NCBI RefSeq assembly: GCF_015291625.1
Contig: NZ_CP030047.1
Coordinates: forward strand, 4,030,001-4,094,000
Reading direction: 5' to 3'
DNA length: 64,000 nucleotides
DNA from: Bradyrhizobium sp. CCBAU 53421
GTDB taxonomy: Bacteria; Pseudomonadota; Alphaproteobacteria; Rhizobiales; Xanthobacteraceae
Shown here piece after piece: positions 42,510-51,416 of the stretch (position 1 is the first letter of the stretch; every line of letters begins with the position of its first letter). The position numbers and the translations under genes are program-made. The notes under the pieces were generated by a model. The model did no database searches, had not been told where the DNA came from, and was given only the letters and a program-made list of their open reading frames with translations.

Positions 42510-42578
42510 GCGAATTCGATCTGTACTTGAATCGAATTCGCGTAAAATTTGAAACAACTGCAATTGATTCAAATTTTA
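42510..42578. repeat. Two adjacent AT-rich inverted repeats
   Basis: First dyad: GCGAATTCGAT at 42510-42520 and ATCGAATTCGC at 42531-42541. Second: TAAAATTTGAA at 42543-42553 and TTCAAATTTTA at 42568-42578. All arms are perfect over 11 bases and the dyads are separated by one base. The block lies in the 333-base gap (42407-42739) upstream of the cysteine-peptidase gene; no gene is seen in that gap. Confidence 0.8.
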
Positions 42579-42666
42579 TGCATTAACGCGGCAAGCGTTG
42601 TGCCGGCGCGGTTTGTTGCGCCAAACGGCGCCGCCGTTAACCGCCGAATTCACCGGGCCAAACGCA

Positions 42667-42704
42667 GCGAAGGCGGCCACCGGTGCACCGGAGGCCGCCT
42701 TCGC
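42667..42704 (-). terminator. Long GC-rich hairpin after the double PilZ gene
   Basis: Perfect 12-base arms GCGAAGGCGGCC and GGCCGCCTTCGC with a 14-base loop, about 35 bases beyond the PilZ stop. Only a weak T-run follows on the minus strand. Confidence 0.6.
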
Positions 42705-42739
42705 GGGCTGAAAACGGGGGTGTTGAGCGGTTTTTCGCT

Positions 42740-43357
42740 TTACCTCGCGGTAACGCTCTCTTCGAGGGTTTCCGCGGACTGCTCGTGGACGAACTCGAGC
42801 GCGAAGCCTTCCTCGAGATTTCGCACCACGCGAGCCTGCACCCGGCCGAGCATCACCAGCGACTTCAGCGGCGGGCGGTTCTCGGCGGCGATCGCAGCGC
42901 CGGACAACGAAAGGTCGATGATGCGGCAGGTCATCCGCGTGCCGTCTTCCTGGGTGAGCAGGGCGATCGGGTTGCGCGGCACGATACGGTCGTGGCGGCG
43001 ATCCTCGGGCAGATTGAGGATGTCGCGGTTGGCGAGCCAGGTCAGCTGGGCGGCGAGCTTGTCGCGCTTGCGCGCGGTGGCGCCGATCGTCATCGCAAAG
43101 CCGTTGTCGATGATGCGGGTGATGCGGCCCTCGACCCGGCCGATATGGTCGAGATAGGCGATCACGCGGTCGCCGACATTGCCGATGCCGGGCGCCAGCA
43201 GAGCGAGGCCGCCCGGGGACATGTTGATAATCTGGCAGGGAAACTCGCGCCGGTCGGGCAGCATGTAGCGGCCGAGCAGGTGCACCTTGACGCGCTGGAA
43301 GCGGCGCCGCTCCTCGGCTGCGGGGACGACGTTAGTTTTCTTCTGTGCAAACGACAT
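42740..43357 (-). CDS. Tandem PilZ domain protein
   Basis: 205 residues with two PilZ domains: RRRFQRVKVHLLGRYML with NMSPGGLAL near 45, and RRHDRIVPRNPIALL with DLSLSGAAI near 145. Both keep the arginine motif and D/NxSxxG block, so both could bind c-di-GMP. The start MSFAQKK at 43357 is used rather than six codons upstream. Probably a regulator of motility, polysaccharide or surface proteins. Confidence 0.88.
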   Translation of the reverse strand: MSFAQKKTNVVPAAEERRRFQRVKVHLLGRYMLPDRREFPCQIINMSPGGLALLAPGIGNVGDRVIAYLDHIGRVEGRITRIIDNGFAMTIGATARKRDKLAAQLTWLANRDILNLPEDRRHDRIVPRNPIALLTQEDGTRMTCRIIDLSLSGAAIAAENRPPLKSLVMLGRVQARVVRNLEEGFALEFVHEQSAETLEESVTAR

Positions 43358-43507
43358 CACGACAAACCCGGCCACCGTCCATTCGGAGCCCCGACGACCC
43401 TAAGACTGATAGGGTTAACGGGACGTTACGGTTGTGAAAGGGAACCCGGACACGGAGCGAGAGAGAAGCAGGCGAAGCTCACGTGCACCGTACCGAGGAC
43501 ATTAGCC

Positions 43508-45052
43508 TCACTCAGATGCCGCATCCGGTTCTCCGAACCATCGCGCGGCGGCTCGGGCAGTCTCCTCCAGATCCGGCGCGATGTCTGTGGCCCAGGCCAC
43601 AACCCCGTCGGGACGCACCAGCAATGCGCGCAAGCCCAGCCGATCGCCGGCGTCGCTTGCGACGTAGCTGATCCGGCCGCGCCAGCGATCGGCAAACGCT
43701 CGCAAGGCAGAGCGCGCCTCGAAGTCGAGCAGCAGGCCGCGTCCGTCTCTCAGCAATTGGCCGAGCCTCATCCCGCAGGCGAGCGCGAAGTCGGGCACGC
43801 TGCGGCCCATCAGCGGATGGCCGGCGCCGAGATCGTAGCGCAGCGACACGCCCCATACGCGTTCGGCAAAATACGTCGCGCCGTCCGGCGTCGCGATCAG
43901 GTCGCGGATGATGGCTTCGAGCGCACGCGAGCTGCGGCTCGGCCGCATCAGCGCGACCTGGGCGCGCGACCAGTCGAGGATCTGCGCGCCCACCGGATGG
44001 CGCTCACGCGAGTAGCTGTCGAGCAGGTCCACCGGCGCATCGCCACGGATCGTGGCCGCGAGCTTCCAGCCGAGATTCATCGCATCGCCAAGTCCGAGGT
44101 TGAGCCCCTGGCCGCCCAGCGGAGAATGGATGTGCGCGGCATCGCCGGCGAGCAGCACGCGTCCCCTCCGATACGCCGGCGCCTGACAGGCGCGATCGGT
44201 CCAGGTGGTGGCGAGCTGGAGCGCCGTCAATGTGACATCGGTGCCGGAGATGCGGCGCAGCACCGCCTGCACATGCTCGCGCGTGATCTCTTGGGTGCGA
44301 TGCAAGGCGCCGCCGTCGAAATCGACCATCGCGATGGTGCCGGGACGTGCATGCGTATACATGCCCGTCGGCGTGTAGTTACGGCCCGGGCGGAGCTTGT
44401 CCGGATCTGATATCTCGACCTCGACCGAATAGCCGGTGAACTCGGGATCGGTGCCGACAAATTCAAAGCCGCCGGCCTTGCGCACGATGCTGCGGCCGCC
44501 GTCGCAACCAGCCAGCCAGCGTCCACGGAACGTCTCGGTGCCGGCGCGAACGGTGACGCCGTCATCCGACTGTTCGAACGCCTCGACGCCGAGGCCGCGT
44601 TTGATCTCGACGCCCATTGCGACCGCGCGCGCGGATAGCACAGATTCAAGCTGCTCCATGTCGACCGCCATGCTGGTGCCGGCCGGACCCGGCAGCCGAT
44701 ACGGCCATCGCGAGGTGTCGATATCGTCGTGATAAAACTGGATGCCGGCGAAATGGCCGGCCGGGCGGCGCGGCTGTTGTATCCAAGGCGCTGCGGTCGC
44801 TGCGTCTTCTTTCGCACGCTGTCGCGCCGCGATCTCGTCCAGCATCCCGCGACGCTGGAGGGCTTCGATGGTGGGCGCCGAGAGGCCGCGCATGCCGAAC
44901 GGCAGCCGCTTCAATGGCGAGCGCGGGTCCGCGGCCTGCTCCAGCACCAGCACCGAGCATCCGGCGAGCCGCAGCTCGCAGGCAAGCATCAGGCCGACGG
45001 GGCCGGCACCGGCAATCACGACATCATGGGGAAGGGGATGGTGGTTGTGCAT
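43508..45052 (-). CDS. FAD-dependent aromatic monooxygenase (PheA/TfdB type)
   Basis: 514 residues. VVIAGAGPVGLMLACELRLAG binds FAD; WLAGCDGGRSIVRKAGG and VLLAGDAAHIHSPLGGQGLN are the DG and GD motifs; the last 130 residues form the thioredoxin-like C-terminal domain of phenol/polyketide hydroxylases. AGGAG precedes the ATG at 45052. Substrate unknown; no ring-cleavage neighbour. Confidence 0.92.
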   Translation of the reverse strand: MHNHHPLPHDVVIAGAGPVGLMLACELRLAGCSVLVLEQAADPRSPLKRLPFGMRGLSAPTIEALQRRGMLDEIAARQRAKEDAATAAPWIQQPRRPAGHFAGIQFYHDDIDTSRWPYRLPGPAGTSMAVDMEQLESVLSARAVAMGVEIKRGLGVEAFEQSDDGVTVRAGTETFRGRWLAGCDGGRSIVRKAGGFEFVGTDPEFTGYSVEVEISDPDKLRPGRNYTPTGMYTHARPGTIAMVDFDGGALHRTQEITREHVQAVLRRISGTDVTLTALQLATTWTDRACQAPAYRRGRVLLAGDAAHIHSPLGGQGLNLGLGDAMNLGWKLAATIRGDAPVDLLDSYSRERHPVGAQILDWSRAQVALMRPSRSSRALEAIIRDLIATPDGATYFAERVWGVSLRYDLGAGHPLMGRSVPDFALACGMRLGQLLRDGRGLLLDFEARSALRAFADRWRGRISYVASDAGDRLGLRALLVRPDGVVAWATDIAPDLEETARAAARWFGEPDAASE

Positions 45053-45203
45053 GACCTGCTCCTTTGTCGATGTTCGACCGGAGCGGTTCGTCGGGTTGAG
45101 AACCACACGGACGAACAATGGACGCTTCGATGGCGTCCGGTGTTCGTCGTGGGGATCTCATGCACGCGGCAGGAGACCAGAGCTTTCGCTTCGTTTGCGA
45201 AAG

Positions 45204-45227
45204 GACTTGGGCTTACCAAACCAAGTC
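45204..45227 (-). terminator. Hairpin after the desaturase gene
   Basis: GACTTGG and CCAAGTC arms (seven pairs, ten-base loop) followed on the minus strand by CTTTCG, about 70 bases beyond the desaturase stop. Confidence 0.45.
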
Positions 45228-45295
45228 TGCCTTTTCCGACAGGGGCGATATAGCGGCGTCGCGGCAGATCCGCAATGACGATCTGTGCATGCGGG

Positions 45296-46249
45296 TTACG
45301 GGAACAACGCGCGGCCGTGAGGTGCGACCGCATCAGCGTTATCAGGGCCGTCGACGCGGCGCGCACCGGGGCGCGGCGCAAGATTGTCCGGCGTCTTGAT
45401 GTTGCGCGCGAGGCCCGCGGCCTCGAACGCCCTGATCAGCCACCAGCCGAGATCGATCTGGCCCGGCAGCAGGCCGAGCTTGGCGGAGCCGGGATAGGCG
45501 TGGTGGTTGTTGTGCCAGCTCTCGCCCATGCTGATCAGCCCGGCGATGCCGACATTGTAGCCCTGGGCCGCGACGCCTTCGATGACCCAAGTCTGTCCAC
45601 CCTGGCGATGCGAGTAGTGACCGATCAGCCAGTGACCGGTGACGCAGACCGCGACCCGGACGCAGATGCCCCAGACCAGCCAGCTCCACGAGCCCATCGC
45701 AAAGAAGAGCATCGCCCAGGGCAGTTGCTGCCACATCCAGCTGCGCTCGACGAAGGCATAGAAGCGATCGTCGGCAAGCCGCGGTTCGAGCTGGAATACC
45801 GGCGGGTGCTTCAGCACCAGGATGCAGTGCAGCTGCCACCAGGCATCGCGCCAGAAGCCGGCAGCATGGCGGGAGTAGGCGTGGCACGCCGCCTGGCGTT
45901 GCGCCCAGTCGCGGAAATCATGCAGCCGCACCATGCCGTAGGGGCCGGCCATTCCGACCAGCGTGCCGAGATAGACGCAGAGCCGCTCGAGCCACAGCGG
46001 ACAATCGAAGCTCGCATGGATCAGGCGGCGATGCATGCCGACCGAATGACCGAAGCACAGCGTGATCGCGCTGGTCGCGATGAACAGCGCGAACGCACTC
46101 CACGAGAACAGCAGCGGCCCGAACACGATCGCGACCGCGGTCATGCCGCCGAGCCACAGCGACTTCGCCGGTGCCCATTGCACGCGCCCGTCCAGCGGGT
46201 CGGTGCGCTCGTCCGCGAAGATGCGTTCGGACCCGGGTTGCAGCTTCAT
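45296..46249 (-). CDS. Fatty acid desaturase (acyl-CoA delta-9 type)
   Basis: 317 residues, four membrane helices and three histidine clusters: GHSVGMHRRLIH, then HDFRDWAQRQAACHAY, and GESWHNNHHAYP, which bind the diiron centre of membrane desaturases. GQIDLGWWLIRAFEAAGLA follows as in stearoyl-CoA desaturases. The second cluster deviates from the usual HRxHH form. It introduces a double bond in acyl chains. Start at 46249 because the open frame beyond it is Arg-rich shadow. Confidence 0.9.
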   Translation of the reverse strand: MKLQPGSERIFADERTDPLDGRVQWAPAKSLWLGGMTAVAIVFGPLLFSWSAFALFIATSAITLCFGHSVGMHRRLIHASFDCPLWLERLCVYLGTLVGMAGPYGMVRLHDFRDWAQRQAACHAYSRHAAGFWRDAWWQLHCILVLKHPPVFQLEPRLADDRFYAFVERSWMWQQLPWAMLFFAMGSWSWLVWGICVRVAVCVTGHWLIGHYSHRQGGQTWVIEGVAAQGYNVGIAGLISMGESWHNNHHAYPGSAKLGLLPGQIDLGWWLIRAFEAAGLARNIKTPDNLAPRPGARRVDGPDNADAVAPHGRALFP

Positions 46250-46405
46250 TCCGTAACCTGAAATTGTGCCGAAGGTTGGGATGAAGCGGCCGTTGCTGTC
46301 AATCCACCGCGCACGCCCATCGTGTCGCAGTCCGCATTGGCATCTCCGGCCGCTTCGCCTAGCCTGCCGTGACTTAGTCAGCTCATGGGGCGGAGACGTT
46401 CGATC

Positions 46406-47368
46406 ATGCGACTGAAATTCTGGCTCGCGCTCGTCGCGGCGATCCTCGCCGGAACCGGCATGGCATCTGCCGCCGAAATGCGGGTCACGTTGCTCGGCAC
46501 GGGCACGCCGACACCGCGGCTCTCCAGCTTCAGCGCTTCGACGCTGGTGGAGGCGGGGCCCGAGAAGCTGATCTTCGATCTGGGACGCGGCTCGACGATC
46601 CGCTTGTTCCAGAAGAAAATCCCGATCGGCGCGATCACGGCGCACTTCATTACTCATCTGCATTCGGACCACATCGTCGGCCTTCCCGACATGTGGCTGA
46701 CCGGATGGATCGGCACGCCATACGGCTCACGTAAGACTCCGATGGTGATCTTCGGGCCGAAGGGCACCGTGGCGATGACCGAAAATCTCACCAAGGCGTT
46801 CGCCGAGGACATCCGCATCCGGATCGATGACGAGAACTATCCGCCTGCAGGCGTCGCGTTCGCGGCCAAGGACATCGAACCGGGCCCGGTCTACGAGAAC
46901 AATGGCGTCAAGGTCACCGCGATCGAGGTCAATCACGGCGAGAAGATCAAGCCGTCGTTCGGCTACGTCGTCGAATATGACGGCAAGAAGCTGGTGCAGT
47001 CGGGCGATACCAAGCCGGACGAGCGGATCGCGAAGGCGGCCGAGGGCGCCGACCTCCTGATCCACGAGGTCGCGGTCATCGATCCCGACCTGTTCAAGGC
47101 CTAGCCGAACTATCGGGCGATCGAGAACCATCACACCTCGCCGGAGGAGGCCGGCAAGATCTTCGCGCAGGCGAGGCCAAAGCTTGCGGTCTATTCGCAC
47201 ATCGTGTTCGCAAGCCAGCCGCCGACGCAGGACGTGCCCGAGGATGCGCTCTTGAGGCGGACGCGCGCGACCTATCAGGGACCGCTGGTGATCGGGCACG
47301 ACCTGATGTCGTTCGTGATCTCGGACAAGGTCGAAGCCTTCGCGCCCGACGGCACCGCGATGAAGTGA
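46406..47368 (+). pseudogene. MBL-fold metallo-hydrolase interrupted by an in-frame TAG
   Basis: Signal peptide (FWLALVAAILAGTGMASA), then MRVTLLGTGTP and FITHLHSDHIVGLPD, the metal-binding motif of arylsulfatase/ribonuclease-Z-like MBL proteins, and VQSGDTKPDE. After HEVAVIDPDLFKA the frame meets TAG at 47102-47104. It then continues open for 88 codons with YRAIENHHTSPEEAGKIFAQ, LAVYSHIVF and a normal ending at 47368. The missing part carries a conserved His pair, so the truncated product is probably inactive. Read-through or sequencing error are alternatives. Confidence 0.85.
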
Positions 47369-47406
47369 CGATCGCTGTGTGAACGCGATGCGGCGGGCTT
47401 GGCTTC

Positions 47407-47934
47407 TTACTTGGCTTCGGCGTCCATGGCCGGCTCGGCCGGCACCGCGGGTGGCTCAACCGTCACGGCCTTCAGCACTTTGCGCCTCGCCGCACGGATC
47501 TCGAGCTGCAAAGGCGGCTGATAGGACCCGGCTGGCGGCTCGAACATGAAGGCATGGTGCCCATCGCCCTTGTTGAGCTTGAGAAGATCCTTGCGGAACT
47601 GATCGGCGACGACTTCGCCAACATGATCGCCGTTGAAGTAGATGTCGATCGTGACCCGTTTGTCGGGGTGCCGGTCGTACAGCGCCCAGCCGGCGATCCT
47701 GTTCTCGTTGAAGACGTCGACATGGCCGGTGACCTCGCCTGACAGGCTCTCGATGCCGGCCTCGATCACCTCGAGGTCGCTCCTGTAGATCGATCGCGTG
47801 ACGTCGAAGCTGAAATGCGCGGTGTCGACACATTGGTCGAGCAGGTTCTGCCGGTGCTCTTTCATGCGTTGCAGCGTGTCCAGCTCGCCGAGCTTGACGT
47901 ACATACCAACGATGCCTTCGATACCAGGATTCAT
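47407..47934 (-). CDS. Hypothetical protein with glycosyltransferase-associated beta domain
   Basis: 175 residues. An N-terminal helical part (VKLGELDTLQRMKEHRQNLL) is followed by HVDVFNENRIAGWALYDRHP, VTIDIYFNGDHVGEV and DGHHAFMFEPPAG, a small beta-sandwich often found repeated beside glycosyltransferases and sugar-binding proteins. Free-standing here. Convergent with the broken MBL gene. Confidence 0.75.
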   Translation of the reverse strand: MNPGIEGIVGMYVKLGELDTLQRMKEHRQNLLDQCVDTAHFSFDVTRSIYRSDLEVIEAGIESLSGEVTGHVDVFNENRIAGWALYDRHPDKRVTIDIYFNGDHVGEVVADQFRKDLLKLNKGDGHHAFMFEPPAGSYQPPLQLEIRAARRKVLKAVTVEPPAVPAEPAMDAEAK

Positions 47935-48066
47935 GGTGTCGTTCTCCGCAATACTGCAAGCCTATTCGCCGTTAGATGCCTTCACAATCAATGGTCCTTT
48001 GCGATGCTTCGTTTGCGGAAAACCTTCCCGTCAAGACTTGAAGCGCCTCGTCCCGCCAATGTCTGT

Positions 48067-48098
48067 CATGACGGCCTTCATGACAGGCGTTCATGACA
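48067..48098. promoter_or_regulatory. Three TCATGAC direct repeats upstream of the dehydrogenase gene
   Basis: TCATGAC at 48067, 48079 and 48092, spaced 12 and 13 bases, about 75-100 bases before the ATG at 48170. This regular spacing could be an activator or repressor array; no protein can be named. Confidence 0.35.
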
Positions 48099-48169
48099 TC
48101 CCGATCGTCCTGACCTAAAGTCGGTGCGGCCGAACCCGGCCCAATGACAAGGACAGGGAGAGCGAACCG

Positions 48170-49321
48170 ATGGAGCAGATCCGCGTCTGCACGCATGACG
48201 GACCTGGAGCCAAGCCCGTAATCCGGACCGTGCCATGGCCGGAAGTCGGCAAAAAGGCGGCCTTGATCAAGGTCGGCGCCTGCGGTGTTTGCGGAACCGA
48301 CCTGCACATCCTGAAGGGACATTGGCCGAAGCCGCTGCCATGGCCGTTCACGCTGGGCCACGAGATCGGCGGCGTGATCGTCGAATGCGGCCCGGAGTTC
48401 ACCGAAGACTTCATGAGCAAGCCGCTAACGGTGGGATCGAAGGTGATGATCCCGCCCTTGATGCCGTGCGGCCGCTGCTATTACTGCATCCATTATCCCG
48501 AGAGCGCCAACAAGTGCCTGACGCCGGTTTACTACGGCCGTTATCTCGGCTTCGACAAGGCGCCGCACATGTGGGGCGGCTGGGCCGAATACGTCTATGT
48601 CGATCTCGACATGCTGCCCGGCACCAAGATCTACAAATTGCCCGACGACATGTCGTTGCGGCTCGGCGCGCTCTCGGAACCGTTGACCTCCTGCATCCGC
48701 GCCTTCAACCGCGCCACCCGCGCCGGCGGCTTCAGCTGGGGCGACACCGTGGTGATCCAGGGCTCCGGGCCGATCGGCATCCTTGCGGTCGCGGCCGCGC
48801 AGGAGATGGGGGCAGGGCGCGTGATCTGCGTCGGCGCGCCGGAGGCGCCGCGGCTGGCGCTGGCGCGCAAGTTCGGCGCCGAGGCGACCGTCGATATCGA
48901 GCAGCTGAAGACGCCGGAAGAGCGCATCAAGGCGGTGCGCGATATCGTCGGCGGTTTCGGCGCCGACCTCGTGATGGACTGCTCGGGCCATCCGACCGCC
49001 GGCCCCGAGGGCATCGAGATGCTGCGCGACGGCGGCACCTATGTCGAGATGGGGCAGTTCACCGATGCCGGCTCGATCGACACGTCGTGGCACCGCATCT
49101 GCACCAAGGACCTCAACGTGCTCGGCTCCTGGGGCTTTACCGGCAATGATTTGCCGCTTGGCGTCGACATGCTCTACCGCACGCGCAACGAATATCCCTG
49201 GCTCGACATGCAGACGATCTATCCGTTCACCGAGGACGGCGTCGCGCAGGCGGTGGCGGACGCGATGGCGATGAAGACGGTGAAGTCGACCATCGTGCCG
49301 TGGCCGGAGCTGATAGGCTGA
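48170..49321 (+). CDS. Zinc-binding alcohol/threonine dehydrogenase family protein
   Basis: 383 residues of the MDR family with both zinc sites: catalytic Cys in GACGVCGTDLHIL, GHE in TLGHEIGG, structural cysteines in MPCGRCYYCIHYPESANKC. GSGPIGILAVAAAQEMGAG binds NAD(P). AAGGACAGGGAG precedes the ATG. The substrate is uncertain (threonine-, sorbitol- or aromatic-alcohol-like). Its last codons KSTIVP recur in a fragment before the amidohydrolase gene at 51417. Confidence 0.92.
   Translation: MEQIRVCTHDGPGAKPVIRTVPWPEVGKKAALIKVGACGVCGTDLHILKGHWPKPLPWPFTLGHEIGGVIVECGPEFTEDFMSKPLTVGSKVMIPPLMPCGRCYYCIHYPESANKCLTPVYYGRYLGFDKAPHMWGGWAEYVYVDLDMLPGTKIYKLPDDMSLRLGALSEPLTSCIRAFNRATRAGGFSWGDTVVIQGSGPIGILAVAAAQEMGAGRVICVGAPEAPRLALARKFGAEATVDIEQLKTPEERIKAVRDIVGGFGADLVMDCSGHPTAGPEGIEMLRDGGTYVEMGQFTDAGSIDTSWHRICTKDLNVLGSWGFTGNDLPLGVDMLYRTRNEYPWLDMQTIYPFTEDGVAQAVADAMAMKTVKSTIVPWPELIG
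49282..49300. repeat. 19-bp direct repeat, left copy
   Basis: GAAGTCGACCATCGTGCCG lies in the 3' end of the dehydrogenase gene and again at 51377-51395, in the same reading phase relative to KSTIVP. The copies bracket the cNMP-patatin gene. Confidence 0.75.
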
Positions 49322-49434
49322 TGCAGGCATCGCTATTCCTGTTGCAGTGCTCCCAAAGAGTGTGGGCCAGGGTGCCGCCGGGGGGCGGCCTGATATCGCT
49401 CGCCGGGACCGCGGCCCGGCGCTAACATCCGCGC

Positions 49435-51357
49435 ATGCAATCGAACCGTGTGCCGCCGAGCGCAACGTTTGCGTGGGGAAACCTGTCCGAGGACTTCGCG
49501 CTGTTCAGGACGCTCAGCGCCGAGCAGCGGCTGATCGCCTTTGGCGCGATGACCCGGCGCGACCTAGTGCGTGGCGAGCTGCTGGTCGAGCAGGGCGGTG
49601 CCTCGGACTCGTTGTTCCTGGTGCTGCACGGCGCGCTCGCGGTGCACCGGACCGATCATCCCGAGCCGATCGCGGAGCTTCGCGCCGGCGAGCTGGTCGG
49701 CGAGATCGGCTTCTTCGCCAACATCCCGCGCACGGCGAATGTGATCGCGATCCGCGATACCAGCGTGCTGGTGCTGACGCGGGCGGCCTATGCGAAGCTT
49801 GTGCAGGAAGCGCCCGGCATCGTCGAGGCGCTGCTCGCGGCGCTCGCACAGCGGTTTGCCATCCAGACCGCGCGCCTGCTGCCCGTCCGGGCGTCACCGA
49901 AGGCACGCACCGTCGCGCTGATTGCGGGCGGACGGGAGCCGGTGCCGCCTGCCTTCGAACAGCGGTTGCGCCAAAGCCTTGCCGCCGCGGGCGCCGAGAT
50001 CGTCGATCTCGCGCGCGTGCAGGCCATGTTTCCCGGCCGTGCACTGGATTCATCCGAGGTCGCCGACTGGCTCAACCGGATCGAATACGACGCGCCGTTG
50101 GTGGTCTATTTCGGCGGTCGCGAGGCATCGGAATGGGCGCGCAAGACCATTCGCCAGGCCGACCTCGTCGTGTTCGCCTGCCGCGGCCACGCGCCGGCGC
50201 CTGATCTCACCGAGATCGAAAGCTTCGCCTGCACCGTGCATCCCGCGTCGGCGCGGCGCCTGGTTCGTGTTCACGACATCAGGCAGCACGAGGTCAGCGG
50301 CACTGCGGCCTGGCTGGCGCGGCTGCCGTGCTTCATGCACCACCAGGTAGCGCTCGAGGACCAGCTCGATATCGAGAGCCTGGTGCGCTTCCTGTGCGGC
50401 CGCGCCGTCGGGTTCGTCGCGGGGGGCGGCGGCAGCCTCGGCACCGCGCATGTCGGGGTCTACAAGGCGTTCCGCGAGCGCGGCGCGATGTTCGACATCT
50501 TCGTCGGCACCAGCGTCGGTTCGGCGATGGCGGCGGGCTTTGCCAAGAATTACGACGCCGAGCATCTCGAGCGCGGCACCCATGAGATCTTCGTCTCCAG
50601 CCGCAGCTTCCGGCGCCCGACCTGGCCGCGCTACGCGTTGCTCGACCACAAGGCGTTCGACCGGGCGCTCGCCGATCAGTACGGCGACACCTGCCGGATC
50701 GAGGATTGCTGGCGGCCGTTCGCGGCGGTCGCGACCAATTTGTCGACGCACAGTCTCGAATTGATCCGCACCGGCCTGCTCTGGCAGGCAGTGCGCGCAT
50801 CGAGCGCCATCCCCGGCCTGCTGCCGCCGTTCTATACCAGAGACGGCTCGATGCTGGTCGACGGATGCCTCGTCGACAACGTTCCGCTGGCGCAAATGCA
50901 GCAGCTGAAGAGCGGTCCCAATCTGGTGGTGCATTTCGGCGAGCCGGCGACCGAGATGTTCGACGTCGACTATGCCGCGTTGCCCGGTCGCCTTGAACTG
51001 CTGGCAACCATGCTGCTGCCGTTCGGCAGGAAAGCGCTTCCCGCCGCGCCGAGCGCCGTCAACGTGCTGTGGCGAAGCCTCGTCGCGCATCAGCGCTACG
51101 ATACGCTGCCGACCACGCCGCTCGACTTCGTGATGCGCCCGCCAACGCCTGTTGGCATCGACGTGACCGATTTCGACCGCCATCAGGAAATCTTCGAATC
51201 CTCGTACCGGTGGGCGCAAGAGACCATCGCGGTCTCGGAGGCGGCGCATCATCCGGCCATTGCAGCCATCGTCGCGTCGGCCATCGCCGCGGACAAGAGT
51301 GCGGATCAGACGACGACGGTGACCGCGCCCGTGACCCAGCAGGCTCGCGTCGGTTGA
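49435..51357 (+). CDS. Cyclic-nucleotide-binding domain fused to patatin-like phospholipase
   Basis: 640 residues. Residues 20-140 are a CRP-like cNMP-binding domain (LVEQGGASDSLFLVLHGAL, GELVGEIGFFANIPRTANV). A linker domain follows, and from about 320 a patatin domain: oxyanion loop GGGGSLGTAHVGV, nucleophile GTSVGSAMAAG and catalytic Asp in DGCLVDNVPLA (DGC instead of DGG). The layout parallels the neuropathy-target-esterase/RssA-like proteins. Predicted cytosolic lysophospholipase under nucleotide control. It sits between the 19-bp repeats. Confidence 0.92.
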   Translation: MQSNRVPPSATFAWGNLSEDFALFRTLSAEQRLIAFGAMTRRDLVRGELLVEQGGASDSLFLVLHGALAVHRTDHPEPIAELRAGELVGEIGFFANIPRTANVIAIRDTSVLVLTRAAYAKLVQEAPGIVEALLAALAQRFAIQTARLLPVRASPKARTVALIAGGREPVPPAFEQRLRQSLAAAGAEIVDLARVQAMFPGRALDSSEVADWLNRIEYDAPLVVYFGGREASEWARKTIRQADLVVFACRGHAPAPDLTEIESFACTVHPASARRLVRVHDIRQHEVSGTAAWLARLPCFMHHQVALEDQLDIESLVRFLCGRAVGFVAGGGGSLGTAHVGVYKAFRERGAMFDIFVGTSVGSAMAAGFAKNYDAEHLERGTHEIFVSSRSFRRPTWPRYALLDHKAFDRALADQYGDTCRIEDCWRPFAAVATNLSTHSLELIRTGLLWQAVRASSAIPGLLPPFYTRDGSMLVDGCLVDNVPLAQMQQLKSGPNLVVHFGEPATEMFDVDYAALPGRLELLATMLLPFGRKALPAAPSAVNVLWRSLVAHQRYDTLPTTPLDFVMRPPTPVGIDVTDFDRHQEIFESSYRWAQETIAVSEAAHHPAIAAIVASAIAADKSADQTTTVTAPVTQQARVG

Positions 51358-51376
51358 GCCGCTTGCAGGCGGCGGC

Positions 51377-51395
51377 GAAGTCGACCATCGTGCCG
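51377..51395. repeat. 19-bp direct repeat, right copy
   Basis: Same 19 bases as 49282-49300. Read in phase it gives AAAKSTIVPH and a stop just before the amidohydrolase ribosome site, like the end of a lost dehydrogenase copy. Confidence 0.75.
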
Positions 51396-51416
51396 CACTG
51401 AAATCCGGAGACGACA

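Noticed and set aside
49322..49434. Possible small ORF between the dehydrogenase and patatin genes
   Set aside because: The frame beginning near 49347 is the Arg-rich shadow of the patatin gene; no independent signals.
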